A stretch of DNA of 64,000 bases, taken from NCBI GenBank assembly GCA_017591395.1, contig WEDG01000341.1:124001-188000 (forward strand), given 5' to 3'. Origin of the DNA: Schistocephalus solidus. Lineage: Eukaryota > Platyhelminthes > Cestoda > Diphyllobothriidea > Diphyllobothriidae. A program made the translations under genes and the position numbers. The notes under the pieces were generated by a model. It saw nothing but the letters and a program-made list of their open reading frames with translations, was not told the origin of the DNA and did no database searches. Shown here piece by piece: positions 24,601 through 35,089 of the stretch; position 1 is the stretch's first letter; the number at the start of each line of letters is the position of its first letter.

Positions 24601-27600
24601 AATATTTCCCGTTACAAACAAATTGTGAGAAGAATGGAAGAGGCCATGTTAAAAATATTGTCAGGCCATGTTGTGAGTGATTGCAGGCAGTTCATGGCTA
24701 AATTGAATGCTGAATGTTGGATACAAGGGGAGTCCTCCAAGATTTTCAGAACTGGGTCAAATGAATTATTTAAATCTGCAACAACCTCTTATTATGTAGA
24801 AGTATACTACTGATGGCTCATTGGCAATGTTTGAATAGTATGCAGTTTATACCACAGTAGGTGATGGATTTAAACTCAGATATTCAAATCAACTTTTAGA
24901 CGAGCCTGAAAAGGTCTGCACCGAAGGATGTTCTCTCAAAAGCACGCAATAATATCCTCAGAAATTAAAAAACGGGTAAAAAAACCTATTGAGAAATCCT
25001 TACATGACACCCACCAGAGGAAAACTTTGCTTCGTAAGTCTCCAGGAAAAAATAGCAAATATTAAGAATAAGGTACAATGAGCAGTAGGCAAAACGGATG
25101 GCAGCAATGACATACGCATGCCTACTTTGCACAAATAACATCGATTACTTAGCTTTAATTATTCAGTATGACTGATAGCCTGCACGTTAGTCTACACAAG
25201 CGCTTTGCCTAACTTGAAAAAAGGAGATAAACGTTATAATTGGGAACGGTTGGGGCCAAACTGCGTAAATATTTCGTTATCATACATTCACTGCGTCATC
25301 TGCACGTAAAATACAACAATATTTCCGGAGCTCACTTATACGGATGGCACTGAACCAGAAGTCAGAATTTAATCTCTTTATTGTTCTGTTAAGTTGCTGC
25401 AAGAAATGCCTCTGGAAAAGACTAATCTGTAGTCGAGACCTACTGAATTTTTATGTGGACGTTAACGATCCAGCACTCGAACAAATTCTACCATTATAAA
25501 TGCAGACTTAGTGCTGAAATGATGTCGCAGAAAGCCAAGTTCATCATCCTGAATTATCTAAGTATTTTTTCGCAGGAAACTAAAAATTTAAAAACCCCTA
25601 TGAAGTAAATAACTGTCACTAAAACGTACCAAATGAACTGTTGGCCAGAGTGCAAGCCATTTCTTTGACACAGGCCAGGATGCCTGAAAAATAATTCAAT
25701 AAATTGCATAAATATGCAAATCTAACGTATTCGATAATTATAGAAGTAGGTCATTTTTATGTACGAGTGTAAGTCTGCAGTTTTTAAAGTGCACCTGTAC
25801 AACTGATTGGAAGTACTGGTAGAGAAGAATACAGCCATAAATTTTATCTAGTAGTTTTTTTATTTTTGAGGATGTACTGATGATCGCTAACAACCGTAAA
25901 ACAGCTGACTGCGTATTGCCTGTTGCACCCTTAGCAACATACCTGTGGGCTTAATATAACTTGTGTTACGTAGTCACATGCCACTAGAAGAAAGTTGATT
26001 TTAGCTTCACAGAAAATCAGATTGACTGACTTGGAAGATACTTTCACAAACATACGTTTATGCGCGTTTATTTTGTGTTACTCCTTTTTTCAGGCTGCAT
26101 GCATTGAATGTGTTGACGGTTGCTGCAGAGGATCCATAAGCACCTACAAGCGCAGCTCGGAGAAATTGAACCAAAAGACTGTCCACGGTCCAAGTCCAGT
26201 CTATCTGGTATGCATTGATTGTGCAGTACACCGCGTGTCGCCAAAGTACCGAAAAACTCTAAGGGAACACCTTCTATCCACGGCGGAAGTCCAGAAATTA
26301 AGCTATACAACCTTATGCTCTGAGTGTAAAAGAATTTCCTCTGAACCATACAGCATCAGTGCCTTCAAGGTAATCAGCTGAAGATCTGCAGCTTACCCGA
26401 CGAAAAGTAGTCATCTACATGTTCATAGTTTTATGGGATCTCGATCACCCTAGCCCCTTCCAAACGCGTTTAAAACGGCCAATATCTAACGAACCACTTT
26501 CTGCGTTTTGTAAGTTATGCTCGGATACCAAACTACATAGACATACACAAGTTATGCTCAGACACAAAACTTTATAGTAATACACAAGCTAAACAACGAG
26601 CTACTGAATAAATATGTTAACGAAACGGATATAGTAAGTAGTTTTTCTCAGAGCCGAAACTGCCAAAACATAGAACATCTAAGTGAGAGTTCAAAGGCAT
26701 CATCAAGAAAAAGAAAAAAATGAATAATAATATATTTGAGAACAATTCCGACGCATTTAAGTAACAGGCTTTTTGAGATCAGTCTCATCATAAAACAGAG
26801 CAAGGTTTCTTAGCAATCTCTCAATTTATTATCTGCATTGAAGTCTTGGAACTTTACGGGGTAACGGCAGGTTATGTACAGCACCAAGAAAGCCAGTTAC
26901 CTCAGGCTTATGTGATACGGGACCGGTGGTACTAGGAATTTTACGGGTGGGACATTACAGTGGGTAATATGAGGTGCATACGGTCCTTGCAAAATTGCAC
27001 GTGTTGCTCTTTCTTCTCGTTAAATTTACGAAGTTGATAATGTGCATCTGTTATAAAGGCTCCAAAAATTTGAGATCCATAACGGATATCGGCTTGAAAG
27101 CTCTGAGATGACTTCATTGCCGGTTTCAACTGCACAGACTTCAGTAGAATCCCATTGCCTCAACATCGGTGTAGAAATGATAGTTGCGCTGGCGTAAAAC
27201 TTCCGCGAATTGCATACTTTTCTATCGACGAACATAAAGCAAAACCTGAGCCTAGGGTTTTGGGCGTTCTTGGTGCTGTACATAACCTACCATTACCCTT
27301 TACGGTAATATAATTTATGTGTTCCTGGACTCTCTCTCTCTCTGCTGATGATACAGGGATTCCTTCTCGGAACCCGAGAGCGCAACATTTCCAGCAGATG
27401 ACTTTGCTTTTTATAAACCCCTGGCAGGTGATTACGCGAATCTGCATTGCAAACTTTGAAGTTTAGTCCTTCGTTTGTGAGCATGAGTATCTTCTGCAAC
27501 CACGCCTTCTGTAAGACGCAGCGTTGCTTCAGAAGGACATCGAGTGTCTCTACTAGACATTAAAAAGGCGATCAAACTTTAAAAAAACGATTAACAGCTC

Positions 27601-30600
27601 TTTGTTCCGTTGCTTGGCAGGTGAAGAGGTGACAACCATTTGAAGAATATAATAATGATAAAAGGCTCAAATGGAAAGCACGTCTGATATCAGCGCAGGG
27701 TTTAACAAAATAATAGAAAACTGAGGTAACGCTTACTAAAACTTGAAAATAAAATGGTTTTGGCACCCAGTGGGTCCTATCGTAGTCAGACACTTCTAGT
27801 TTATAAAAACCTGTTTCGCGGCTCAAAGTGCACTCTAGATACTGTGGCTTTTATTAAATAAACTGGGTATATTTTTTGGATGTTAAAGTCTGTCCAAAAT
27901 TCCTTAGGCTGCACAGTTGGGGTTAGTATTTCAACAATCTATTCGTTTTAATTGTAGTAAAGCATAAATGCTGAGGTTAAACGCGAACAAAAATGGCTAG
28001 AAATTGGATGTTGCACAATTATACAGCCACTCACATGTTGGCATCACTGTTCAAATCTAAAAATCACTTCAAAATGTAAACGACCCTGTTATTTACGCCA
28101 CCAATCAAAACCTTAGGTCATATTTCACTCAAGGCACTTTACATATATTGAACAGCCGCCTTCAGTTGATCTTTCTAGTGCCAAATTCGCATGTTGCAAT
28201 GCAAACACGTGGATAACGGTCTTTAGAGATCCTCACTCGGGTAAAGATCGGACTTCAGCAGTCACAATTTGGCAGCTTCTTAAGCCCTGTTCCGACCTCT
28301 AGGTCATACGTATTGACACTAGCCTTTGTAAATCCATACGAGTTCACAAACCCATAGGCCCACTGTAGCAACAGTTTAACAGGGGAAGTGTTTGAATGTA
28401 TGACTTGGCATTCTGCTTTCCCTGTAAAAAGTCATTTTTAGCTTTCTCACTGTAGAAAATAGCTCCTCGGCCCATTAAACTGCCATCTTTGGTCGTAGTA
28501 TCAGACCGGTATGTTGATCTTATTAATAACAACTCCACCCGCGCGCTTTTTTGAAAATAAGGAAAAACTGCCCTTTCACACCTCTTCAACATGCAGCTAA
28601 GCCTTCAATTCCTCCTGTGGGGCAGGTTATACTGCTCGAACAACTAGGCACTTATCAAAACAGTCACGGAAAAGTCCATATCTAGGGTGATTTTGGCTGA
28701 CATGGTCGAGTGCACAGGCTGGGTAGATATCAACCACTCCTTCCGGGTCATCTACAAAGTGCCGTCTAGACGCTTCAAGTTCCTGCGGCACCGAAGGCAG
28801 CAGCAGTGGTCATACAGCTAGTGAAACCAACGTGGTGCTCGCATAAATCGTTCATACAGAACTTAGGCTCCTTTGGACGAAGATGACCCCAGCATGCGTG
28901 TTCGCACCAGCCACCTCACGTTACGGTGACGAGACATAGACGTAGTTACTTGTCAGAAGCCCCTCTTTCCTCGTCCCCCTCTTCTCACACCAGCCTAGCA
29001 CCTGCCATCTGAACTCTTGCTACTCTCTCTTACATTACTGCATATTCCTAAGGATGAATAATAAAAAGCATACGTTTGCTGAAGTTGACTTCTCAAATTA
29101 CATTTCCTTGCATAAGAGAGCATCAATTGCTGCTACTTATTCGCCAAGGCAACGTACCGCTGATGTCAAGTTAATCTTTGTCTTTTGTATAACCAAGTAA
29201 ACAGCGAACCTTCCAAGAAGTTAGCGGTGATGAGCCCTTTGGATGTCCAAACAGTTGAGTTTGAAAACTCCACTATCAACTTCCGTTCGATAATGCCTAC
29301 TCCACTGCTTCCCAGAGACACCACTTAGTCATTCTTCGACGAACGATCACCAATTGGAAGGTGATCAGTGAGCGTCCGTCAAAGAATGTTAATATTTATG
29401 ATCTAAACTGGCAAGGCAATGAGCCCGTTGCTCAATGGTTTGAGCGTTGGAATTCTGATCAAGGGGTCACGGGTTCGATCCTCGGTTGGTGCACCACCTG
29501 GGGTTGGGTAGGACTGGCTGACGAGGGCTAATGAGCCAGAAATGGCCATTACAGTCTCCCCTGTTTCTGTCGGCATTGTGGATCTGCCTATACCACATAG
29601 TACTGCACATCTGACCTAAGAAGTATAGTTCCTCCTGCCGATTTGTTTCTTACAATGCCCTTTATGAACAGTAATTTAGTTTTCCAGCAGATGCTTCGGT
29701 TAGTTTGGACGTCCGCCGATATCTCTGCCACAACAACGCACCGCAAGTAATGCCGAAATCTTACCTAGCTGAAAATTTGCCGCATTACTCCTCTTGGCAT
29801 TTGGTGAAGTCAACATGGTTGAATTCTGTCCATCGTGGAAAAAGGCCGATTTTGAGCGTTACTCACAGAATTGACGTCACTCTGTTGGCCGGTGGTGTCA
29901 AATAAATCACTCTAGGCACAAGGTAGCATTTAAACTATGTCGCATTCTCAGTCCAGACGCGAGGAAATACTGATACATCAGATTACATTGTGGAGCCATT
30001 GCTTGGCATTTAATATTACTTGGTATCTTATTAACCCGTTTCAAGAGAAAAACTTCCCCATACTAAAAGCTTCTGATTTTAGTGCTCCCATGCAAAAATG
30101 AATCGATCTGCGTAGAAAGGACTAAAGTTTAGCTCTAAACGGGTGGCCTTATAATTGGGGTAAACAATAGCATGAGGATCCATTTTGAAGTGTGATGGTT
30201 GTGAGTTGTATGCCTATTTCTAGACAAGTTGGTTCCCGGCGAATCAGAATCTAGCCTCTTACCCTCATAGATAAAAAATAACCCATACAATTCAGAAAGT
30301 ACATGTTTGAATTAAAAGACCACACTAAAGGAAGGAATGTTTCGATCACTGGAAAATACAAAAAAAAACATTTAATTTGTCGAAGAACCAGAAAAAATTG
30401 ATAAGACAATGGATCTAAACTTTTTAGAATTGCAGGACAAGAATAAATTAAAGAGGTGAGTTTTTGATTTATTTGTCTCAAGAATGGTTTTTGAATAAAA
30501 GTTAATATTCAAAAGTCACTCTGTAATGTTCTTGAATTAAGTAAATTTCCGTAAGAGACCTACAGTAGGCGACAATGAAAATATTACGGATACCTCCTTC

Positions 30601-32078
30601 TTGTAATATATCGATTGATGCGTATATAAATTGATGAGCGCGAAAATCTAGTTTGAAACATTGCTGGCACGTTCAAATAGTAGCTGAAAAGTTTCTTCAA
30701 ACTTACCCGAAACTGTACTTGTATCAGTTATTTGTGTACAATTGATGTTTGTCGTCTGATTAAATATATCAGGAACTATTTCCGCAATGCCTTTCCAAAC
30801 TTCCAAGTAGAAGTCAAACTTTGTGTCAACTGAAAACAATTGTTGAGAGTATTACTGACAGGTAAAGGATAGTGAAAAAATGCACAGGTTTTATAAACCA
30901 TTAAATAGTGTTTAATCATAATCACAAATGTATGCCTCAATACCGCGTTTAAAGTTGCAAAGTTTTAATTAAAGCGAATGTGTTTTAAGTATTATCCTGG
31001 AGATATAGGAGACCTAGTTGTAACAAACGCCTTCTAAAGTGGCGGAAGATAAAAACCTAATTTTGCTAATGGGATAAAAATAGAGGATGCATGAAGACCA
31101 AAGACATGCGGCAAAATACATTTTTTTATCTAAACAAAAACCCATATAAAGTTACGTAGTAACCTATTATGATTTATCAAAGTTCTTTAGTACGAGTGGA
31201 CAGACTAATATCCGTTGGAATTTCGAAAGATAGGAAAAGAGGGAGTTAGTTCAATTAAGCAAGACGTAAGGAGTTAGTCTGTTTTATTAAAAAAGATGAA
31301 TAAGCTTTGGAAGACATGTTTACCGAAAATGATCATTGACAAAGCTAAAAAATGGAAGGTGCATTTTGTAATTTTACTTAAAGCCTCGGTTAGAGAATGC
31401 TTTCAACTTAATAAGGCTAACACGGATCTTGATGCCACAGCACCAGAAAAAGGTAAAACTTTCAGCAAGTAATACTGAGAGTACAATTGTGTCTTTGAAA
31501 TTCTGGCTTATTGCTTGGGAGGATAATGTCAGCATGACTGTCAGAAAACCTCAAAAATCTCAAATATTGACAGTAATATATATAAAAATACATAAAGTAA
31601 GATTTGACATAGAAGTAGGGAAACTGCAACGGTTATTGCATGAACCGTTTTGCAAGATAAAAAGTATAAAAGAACAACATAGTTGCGATGGTCTTTTGTA
31701 TCTTTTATATGAGCTCCTAAATCGCGTAGTACGAAAAAATATATATTGAGCCAAAATTAGATCAAAGGAAGATATCCAGGATGCTCATCATCGTACTGCA
31801 AGTAACTACACGCCATAACTCCTGTTGATTCGTTCGTAGAAACCGAAAGAATAAAAATAGTGGCTATAGCCATGATATCACACGATGTAGCCTTCATCTG
31901 CATTAAACAACCTAATTAGAATTCCGACAAGTCAAGACTGATTGGCGACGGCGGTGAAGGTAAGAAGGGTCGTTATCGTACTTTAACCTACCCTAACATG
32001 CGGCATACGCTAAAACTCACCATACATGTACTATCTTTTCGGAGATGTTTTTAAATACAAAAGACGGCCTATATGGAG
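15562..32078 (-). CDS. Predicted gene of many short, phase-matched exons; glycoprotein of unknown function
   Basis: Gene model assembled by eye from splice signals. In transcript order the exons are 32021-32078 (start?), 31324-31344, 30707-30829, 25630-25683, 23806-23847, 23513-23614, 22864-22920, 19763-19792, 18386-18520, 18059-18298, 16966-16983, 16704-16888 and 15562-15603. The ten exons from 31324-31344 through 18059-18298 and 16966-16983 have lengths divisible by three and begin and end in phase 1. Every listed junction produces a sense codon, so the frame stays open for ~350 codons. The product has N-glycosylation sequons (NQT, NCT, NSS, NAS, NIT, NAT, NET, NNT) and several cysteines, so it is probably extracellular. 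I do not recognise the family. Runs of small symmetric exons resemble flatworm micro-exon genes. The helical, glycosylated segment near 18.1-18.5 kb is faintly reminiscent of adhesion-GPCR GAIN subdomains, but that is speculation. Start, end and the weaker exons are uncertain. Confidence 0.6.
16704..16888 (-). CDS. Exon of the small-exon gene (185 bp, phase 1 to 0)
   Basis: Excellent acceptor (TATTTTCCCTTGCAG), donor AATTAT|GTACGT. It encodes 61 full codons: DFLTRQMKALYYTTF, then a charged stretch (WEQNLERLKNVFQRKTITRS) and LLLDRKTLKETANQLLNY. It is the first exon of the model to change phase (1 to 0), and the next exon found downstream begins in phase 0. Confidence 0.7.
16966..16983 (-). CDS. 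Candidate 18 bp micro-exon
   Basis: Acceptor CCACTGCTACAG, donor GTG|GTGAGTAC; phase 1-1, encoding KSFLS between split codons. It fits between its neighbours in frame, and skipping it would also keep the frame, so it could be an alternative cassette. The alternative reading is that CAG|GTAAAT is itself a donor. Confidence 0.45.
18059..18298 (-). CDS. Largest exon of the small-exon gene (240 bp)
   Basis: Acceptor TTTTCCCCTGAG, donor ACAG|GTTAGA; phase 1-1. It encodes 80 residues: PTGHVFLNAYDTFFAEM, the sequon-bearing ILNNTY, a central APIIRNDPEIKF and a C-terminal helix-like ATMIVAILRQTNNDLV. Codon use is visibly less AT-rich than the flanking introns, supporting a coding role. I do not recognise the domain. 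Confidence 0.8.
18386..18520 (-). CDS. Exon of the small-exon gene (135 bp)
   Basis: Acceptor TTGCTATTTCAG, donor TTGA|GTAAGTCAG; phase 1-1. It encodes 45 residues with four sequons (NAS, NIT, NAT, NET) around LTVDLARNITALSS and YQYWSLKEIIDN. Dense glycosylation sites with amphipathic helix character indicate an extracellular domain. Confidence 0.8.
19763..19792 (-). CDS. Candidate 30 bp micro-exon
   Basis: Acceptor TTTCCCTTCTTGAAG (good tract, AAG instead of CAG), donor AAAG|GTAAAT; phase 1-1, encoding SSVLIDMWK. Other small phase 1-1 candidates nearby are 20636-20689 (donor GTAAGT, GAG acceptor) and 19510-19545 (CTCAG acceptor, GTTAAG donor). All keep the frame open, so sequence alone cannot say which are used. 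Confidence 0.4.
22864..22920 (-). CDS. Exon of the small-exon gene (57 bp)
   Basis: Acceptor AAAATCACAG (weak pyrimidine tract), donor CCTG|GTAAGA; phase 1-1. It encodes SRKNTADIYKARNLKYGP, polar and basic. Joins to 23513 through an ATT codon. Confidence 0.6.
23513..23614 (-). CDS. Exon of the small-exon gene (102 bp)
   Basis: Acceptor TTATATGTCAG and donor GACA|GTGAGTACC; phase 1-1. It encodes 34 residues including LREASSVICEQPQPVTG, with one cysteine. A second potential donor (CAG|GTATCC) lies inside the exon, so an alternative shorter form is conceivable. Confidence 0.7.
23806..23847 (-). CDS. Exon of the small-exon gene (42 bp)
   Basis: Acceptor TTAGCTCTCAG, donor CCAA|GTAAGG; phase 1-1. 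It encodes VFSIQIYAACELP. Joins to 25630 (GAA) and 23513 (ATG) without creating a stop. Confidence 0.6.
24409..24421. repeat. (GA)n microsatellite
   Basis: AGAGAGAGAGAGA run in an intron of the small-exon gene. Confidence 0.85.
25630..25683 (-). CDS. Exon of the small-exon gene (54 bp)
   Basis: Acceptor TTATTTTTCAG, donor TTTG|GTACGT; phase 1-1. It encodes ILACVKEMACTLANSSF with two cysteines and an NSS sequon. Joins in frame to the exons at 30707 and 23806 (codons GGC and GAA). Confidence 0.65.
26094..26369 (+). CDS. Cysteine-rich exon of an unrecognised plus-strand gene
   Basis: A 276 bp open segment between a strong acceptor (CTCCTTTTTTCAG) and a donor (CAAG|GTAATC), phase 0 at both ends, 92 codons. 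The peptide starts AACIECVDGCC and has further CIDC and CSEC pairs, i.e. three CxxC motifs plus an adjacent CC, in a lysine- and arginine-rich background. That spacing could bind zinc, but I cannot assign a known domain. It lies inside an intron of the minus-strand small-exon gene, between the exons at 25.6 and 30.7 kb. No partner exon was found with certainty; a 21 bp phase 0-0 candidate sits at 22024-22044 on the same strand. The antisense strand is also open for ~93 codons, which lowers certainty. Confidence 0.5.
26851..27306. repeat. Foldback: ~40 bp inverted repeat arms 378 bp apart
   Basis: AGGTTATGTACAGCACCAAG (continuing AA, 26869-26890) is perfectly repeated in reverse complement at 27267-27288. 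The match extends outward with 12 of 18 further positions identical (26851-26868 against 27289-27306). The enclosed 376 bp is not recognised. It could be a foldback/MITE-type element or two oppositely oriented fragments of one older repeat. Confidence 0.7.
27330..27343. repeat. (CT)n microsatellite
   Basis: CTCTCTCTCTCTCT run just outside the right foldback arm. Confidence 0.85.
29350..29600 (+). repeat. Dispersed tRNA-derived SINE, plus orientation
   Basis: Best-preserved single copy outside the array. It contains an upstream block (CAGTGAGCGTCCGTC ... GATCTAAACTGGCAAGGCAA), a tRNA-like head with A box TTGCTCAATGG and B box GTTCGATCC, then GGTTGGTGCACCACCTGGGG, the core TGAGCCAGAAATGGCCATTA and GTCGGCATTGTGGATCTGCC. 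It lies in the long intron of the small-exon gene and runs antisense to it. No clear target-site duplication was identified by eye. Confidence 0.85.
30707..30829 (-). CDS. Exon of the small-exon gene (123 bp)
   Basis: Acceptor ATTGTTTTCAG and perfect donor TCGG|GTAAGT; phase 1-1. It encodes 41 residues with a WKGIAEIVPDIF helix-like stretch and the overlapping sequons NQT and NCT around one cysteine. One of the best-supported exons of the model. A ~5 kb intron follows it. Confidence 0.75.
31324..31344 (-). CDS. Candidate 21 bp micro-exon
   Basis: Acceptor CCATTTTTTAG, donor G|GTAAAC. Phase 1 at both ends, encoding LSMIIF between split codons. The hydrophobic content directly after the proposed start would suit part of a signal peptide. 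A strong pyrimidine tract but an only average donor make it tentative. Confidence 0.35.
32021..32078 (-). CDS. Candidate first exon (5' leader plus start codon) of the small-exon gene
   Basis: Bounded by a pyrimidine-rich acceptor (CGTTTTTCAG) and a consensus donor (TG|GTGAGT). The 58 bp length breaks the multiple-of-three rule. However, an ATG at 32027-32025 followed by TAT and G reaches the donor in phase 1, exactly what the next exon needs. Having an acceptor in front of a start-codon exon would fit spliced-leader trans-splicing, which is known in flatworms. A second ATG abuts the donor in the wrong phase. Confidence 0.3.
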
Positions 32079-32099
32079 CTGAAAAACGTATAAACAGAA

Positions 32100-35089
32100 A
32101 AAACAGTTCCAAGTCCAAAAGCAAGTCCTTCCAGCCCCATGAAGAATTTTACCAAGGGCAAAAAACTAATCGTTAATCAACGAGTAGATTTCTCATGCAA
32201 TTCAAATGCATATTATGTTTCTAAATGCCTGCACAAAGTGTTCGTTTCTTGTACTTTCTTACAGAAAGTTAAATCTGCATTTTTAAAGGAAGGAAATGGG
32301 CATTTCCATTTTTTAAAAAGCTTACAAATATTGAAAGGAGTAAAGACGATCGTAGGAATGTTTGTGCAGCATACCGCTTTTCTGTTTAATAATGCTGCTA
32401 ATAGCGTGCATACTAGAATTACTAATAGTGTAGGATTCTATGAGCAACAAAAGTTCACGTTTCGGGGATATGCGATTTATGTGATTTTTGTTTAAGCAAA
32501 ATTGCATAAAACTCTACTTTTAAATTTTAAAAACGAGCAGAGACTCCGGTTGCGTTTAATGGTACAGAGGCCAGGGTGAAAAATGGACACAAATGTTTAC
32601 GTTGCCAGTTTATGTTCAAGCAGAACAATGGAGAATAATCGAGCACGGGCACCATTTATTTAGTTTTCTACGTTTACACCCTCGCCTGGAAGTTCACCGT
32701 CAGAGATAACAGCATTAACAAAACAAGTGACATAGGACTTGTTAGCTAACCAATGACCGGTGTCGCTGATCTGAAGGTAGCTGCGCAGGACTCTGTATGC
32801 TGGCTCCAGATAGAAACATTGATTGATGGAGTTCTTGTTCGATTCTCCGATTCAACCAACGCTCGGTTCGTCCTGCTTCTGACATACGCAATCATCTTGA
32901 GAACTATGCACTTGAACTCGTGACCCGTTTAAAAGAAGCTGGCAACAACTTGTGATACTTGGTGTCCCCGTCGCGCATCCAGCTAGCGCACTTTTCTTCA
33001 CGATCTGCATAGGAGTTCACTCTACAGGAATATTTTAGGACTGTGATACGATCCACACAACAGAATACTTTCTGCAGATTAATCAGTCCTTGATTTTCCT
33101 GAGCCCGTTACGGATGGTAGGTTTGGGTGGGTGTAAAATTCCAAATTCCACAGAGCCGTGCTCGGTCCTTTATGTATGGCAGCGCAAGCCCTATTCCCGG
33201 TGGTGGTTCTCCTGGAGTTAAACACGTAGACGTTGGCTCATATTTGTCTTTGGCTAACTACCATAAATAAATTTTCGTGAAGTTACCGGATCTGACGCGC
33301 ATTTTATTCTGGTTGCTACAGTAATTCCAAATCCGTTTGAAGATTGTTCTCATGCAGCTTCGCTTGTGAGCCACCAGATGGTGTTCGTGAAAACCAAGAA
33401 GTTATAAAGCGTTCTTTGCCTTCCTGTAAAAAGTTATCTCAGTTTCACAAGGTGAACTTTGTCTAATGGGCAAGTGAGAACTCAACAGCATGCATCAACG
33501 TAACAGCACCAAAAGATCAGCGAAAACTGGCTGAAGGCAGTACTTTTCTTACTTCTGTAAGACCAGTTTTGCAAGTAAACCAAAGACCGAGGAGTCCATT
33601 GAAGTTCCCTTTATATGCTCATAGGTTTGCCTAGCAAATTTGAGGCAAGGTTTTCAGAAAAATTCGAATAACGTCTTAAGGTGCCCTATTTTAAGTGAGG
33701 CTTCAACTTTCATCATCATTGGGAATATTATCGTGTTCGATTAAATCCTGCTGACTGCGGATATCTAAAGTGAAGTGAGAGGCTGATCGCAATGTGTTAG
33801 TTCAAATGTTTTGGAGTAAGATCGGTTTTGAATACATCCACTTCACCAAATTATAGATGGGATTGCCTATTAGGAAACGAATGGCCGTAGTGGAACAGTT
33901 GGTTTGTTTATCTTTGACAGAGCATAGAATAGCGAAGAGCAATGTCTGTAGGTTTCATTTGACTTCGTTTTATGCGATCACATCTTTGAATGTGAACATT
34001 CTAAGTAGTCTATTCCAGAGATCCGCCACTGCTCTATTTCTGTGTACACATTTTTGGCATATAGTAGAGTTTTTTCTTCTCAGTATAGAGTTCTTAGTTC
34101 ACTACGAAAGTTGATAGTCCTTTATCAACAGATCAAATAATACGTCTCTCATCCTTTTACTCTCTTCAATAGCACATTAGTTTGGTTTGCTCACAGTATT
34201 TCTGGTTAAGATGATTAAAAATTAAAAACAAGCATTATTTACTGCAAAAAGAGTACAAAAATTAGCATTATGCATAATCTTTTCATTAGCTTCAACTAGA
34301 GTTATCCAGGCTAGTAAAATCAGTTCAAAAAATTACACGACCAAAGCCGTTATTTGTCTGCTTTTTTCCGAAGTAATGCCTACCTTGTCCCACATTTGGA
34401 CAAAATTGGCAACCGACGAACATCCCGTGTCGGTGCTAAATTACTGCTGGGTTTTAGATGATGTCTAAATTCCGCTTCGGATGACAATTTTGTGTGAGCA
34501 AATTACATACATAAAGTAAACGCGACTAAATTGCCGTATTCAAGATTCTGTTATAGTATCCATACCCCTTCTACGTACACGTACCGTCAACAGAGCCTTG
34601 TTAAAAAGTATTTATCTTCACACCAGAAATCTGGCACGAAAACGTTTTCACTTTAAAATGGTTTACTGAAATCTGGGGGCGAAGTAACTGCTTTGAATTT
34701 TATAGTAAGTTTATATTACGGCTTATGAAAATTATGCAGCAGGTTTTATTGTTCAAAATTTCTTCGCTTTCTAATAAATTGGACATAGACATCCAAAGCC
34801 TACGAAAGGAAAGTTATGATTAATCACCGCCAACGAATTGGATGTACCCGTTTTCAAAAAAAAGGCAGTTTGAGAGATAAAGTGAATTGCTATAAGTCCC
34901 CTTAGTCGATTTGAGCCTCTAAAACTTCAAGGTGCAACTGTTTGCAAATATCTCCTTAGAAGGTCAACCGAAATGGTTATCTGATCTCAATAATTGAAAA
35001 ACTGTTACCAAACCCAAAATTAATAATGTTGCTACTTCAATGGTGTAACATGGACAAAACCCTGCATAACTGACTAGGAACTCTCTATT
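32100..35089. other. No gene recognised between the small-exon gene and the LINE relic
   Basis: AT-rich DNA. An ATG-initiated 118-codon open frame at 32139-32495 (plus strand) has no domain or splice support and is of a length expected by chance here. No repeats were recognised. Confidence 0.5.

Noticed and set aside
25004..25039. 36 bp minus-strand micro-exon candidate (phase 1-1, TTTTTTCCTGGAG acceptor, GTAAGG donor)
   Set aside because: Joining it to the next well-supported exon (23806-23847) makes the split codon TAA, a stop. It would need an intermediate exon, so it is left out of the model.
27737..27810. Minus-strand segment reading GFYKLEVSDYDRTHWVPKPF with a GTAAGC donor
   Set aside because: It starts in phase 1 but ends in phase 0, so it cannot be placed between the phase-1 exons at 30707 and 25630 without an unseen partner exon.
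30251..30481. Hydrophobic minus-strand frame ending at a GTAAGAGG donor
   Set aside because: The only good acceptor (CCTTCCTTTAG) gives phase 1 to 0, inconsistent with the next exon, and the composition is typical of random AT-rich sequence.
32139..32495. ATG-started 118-codon plus-strand open frame
   Set aside because: Length is within chance expectation for AT-rich DNA over 64 kb and six frames. No domain, splice or codon-bias support.
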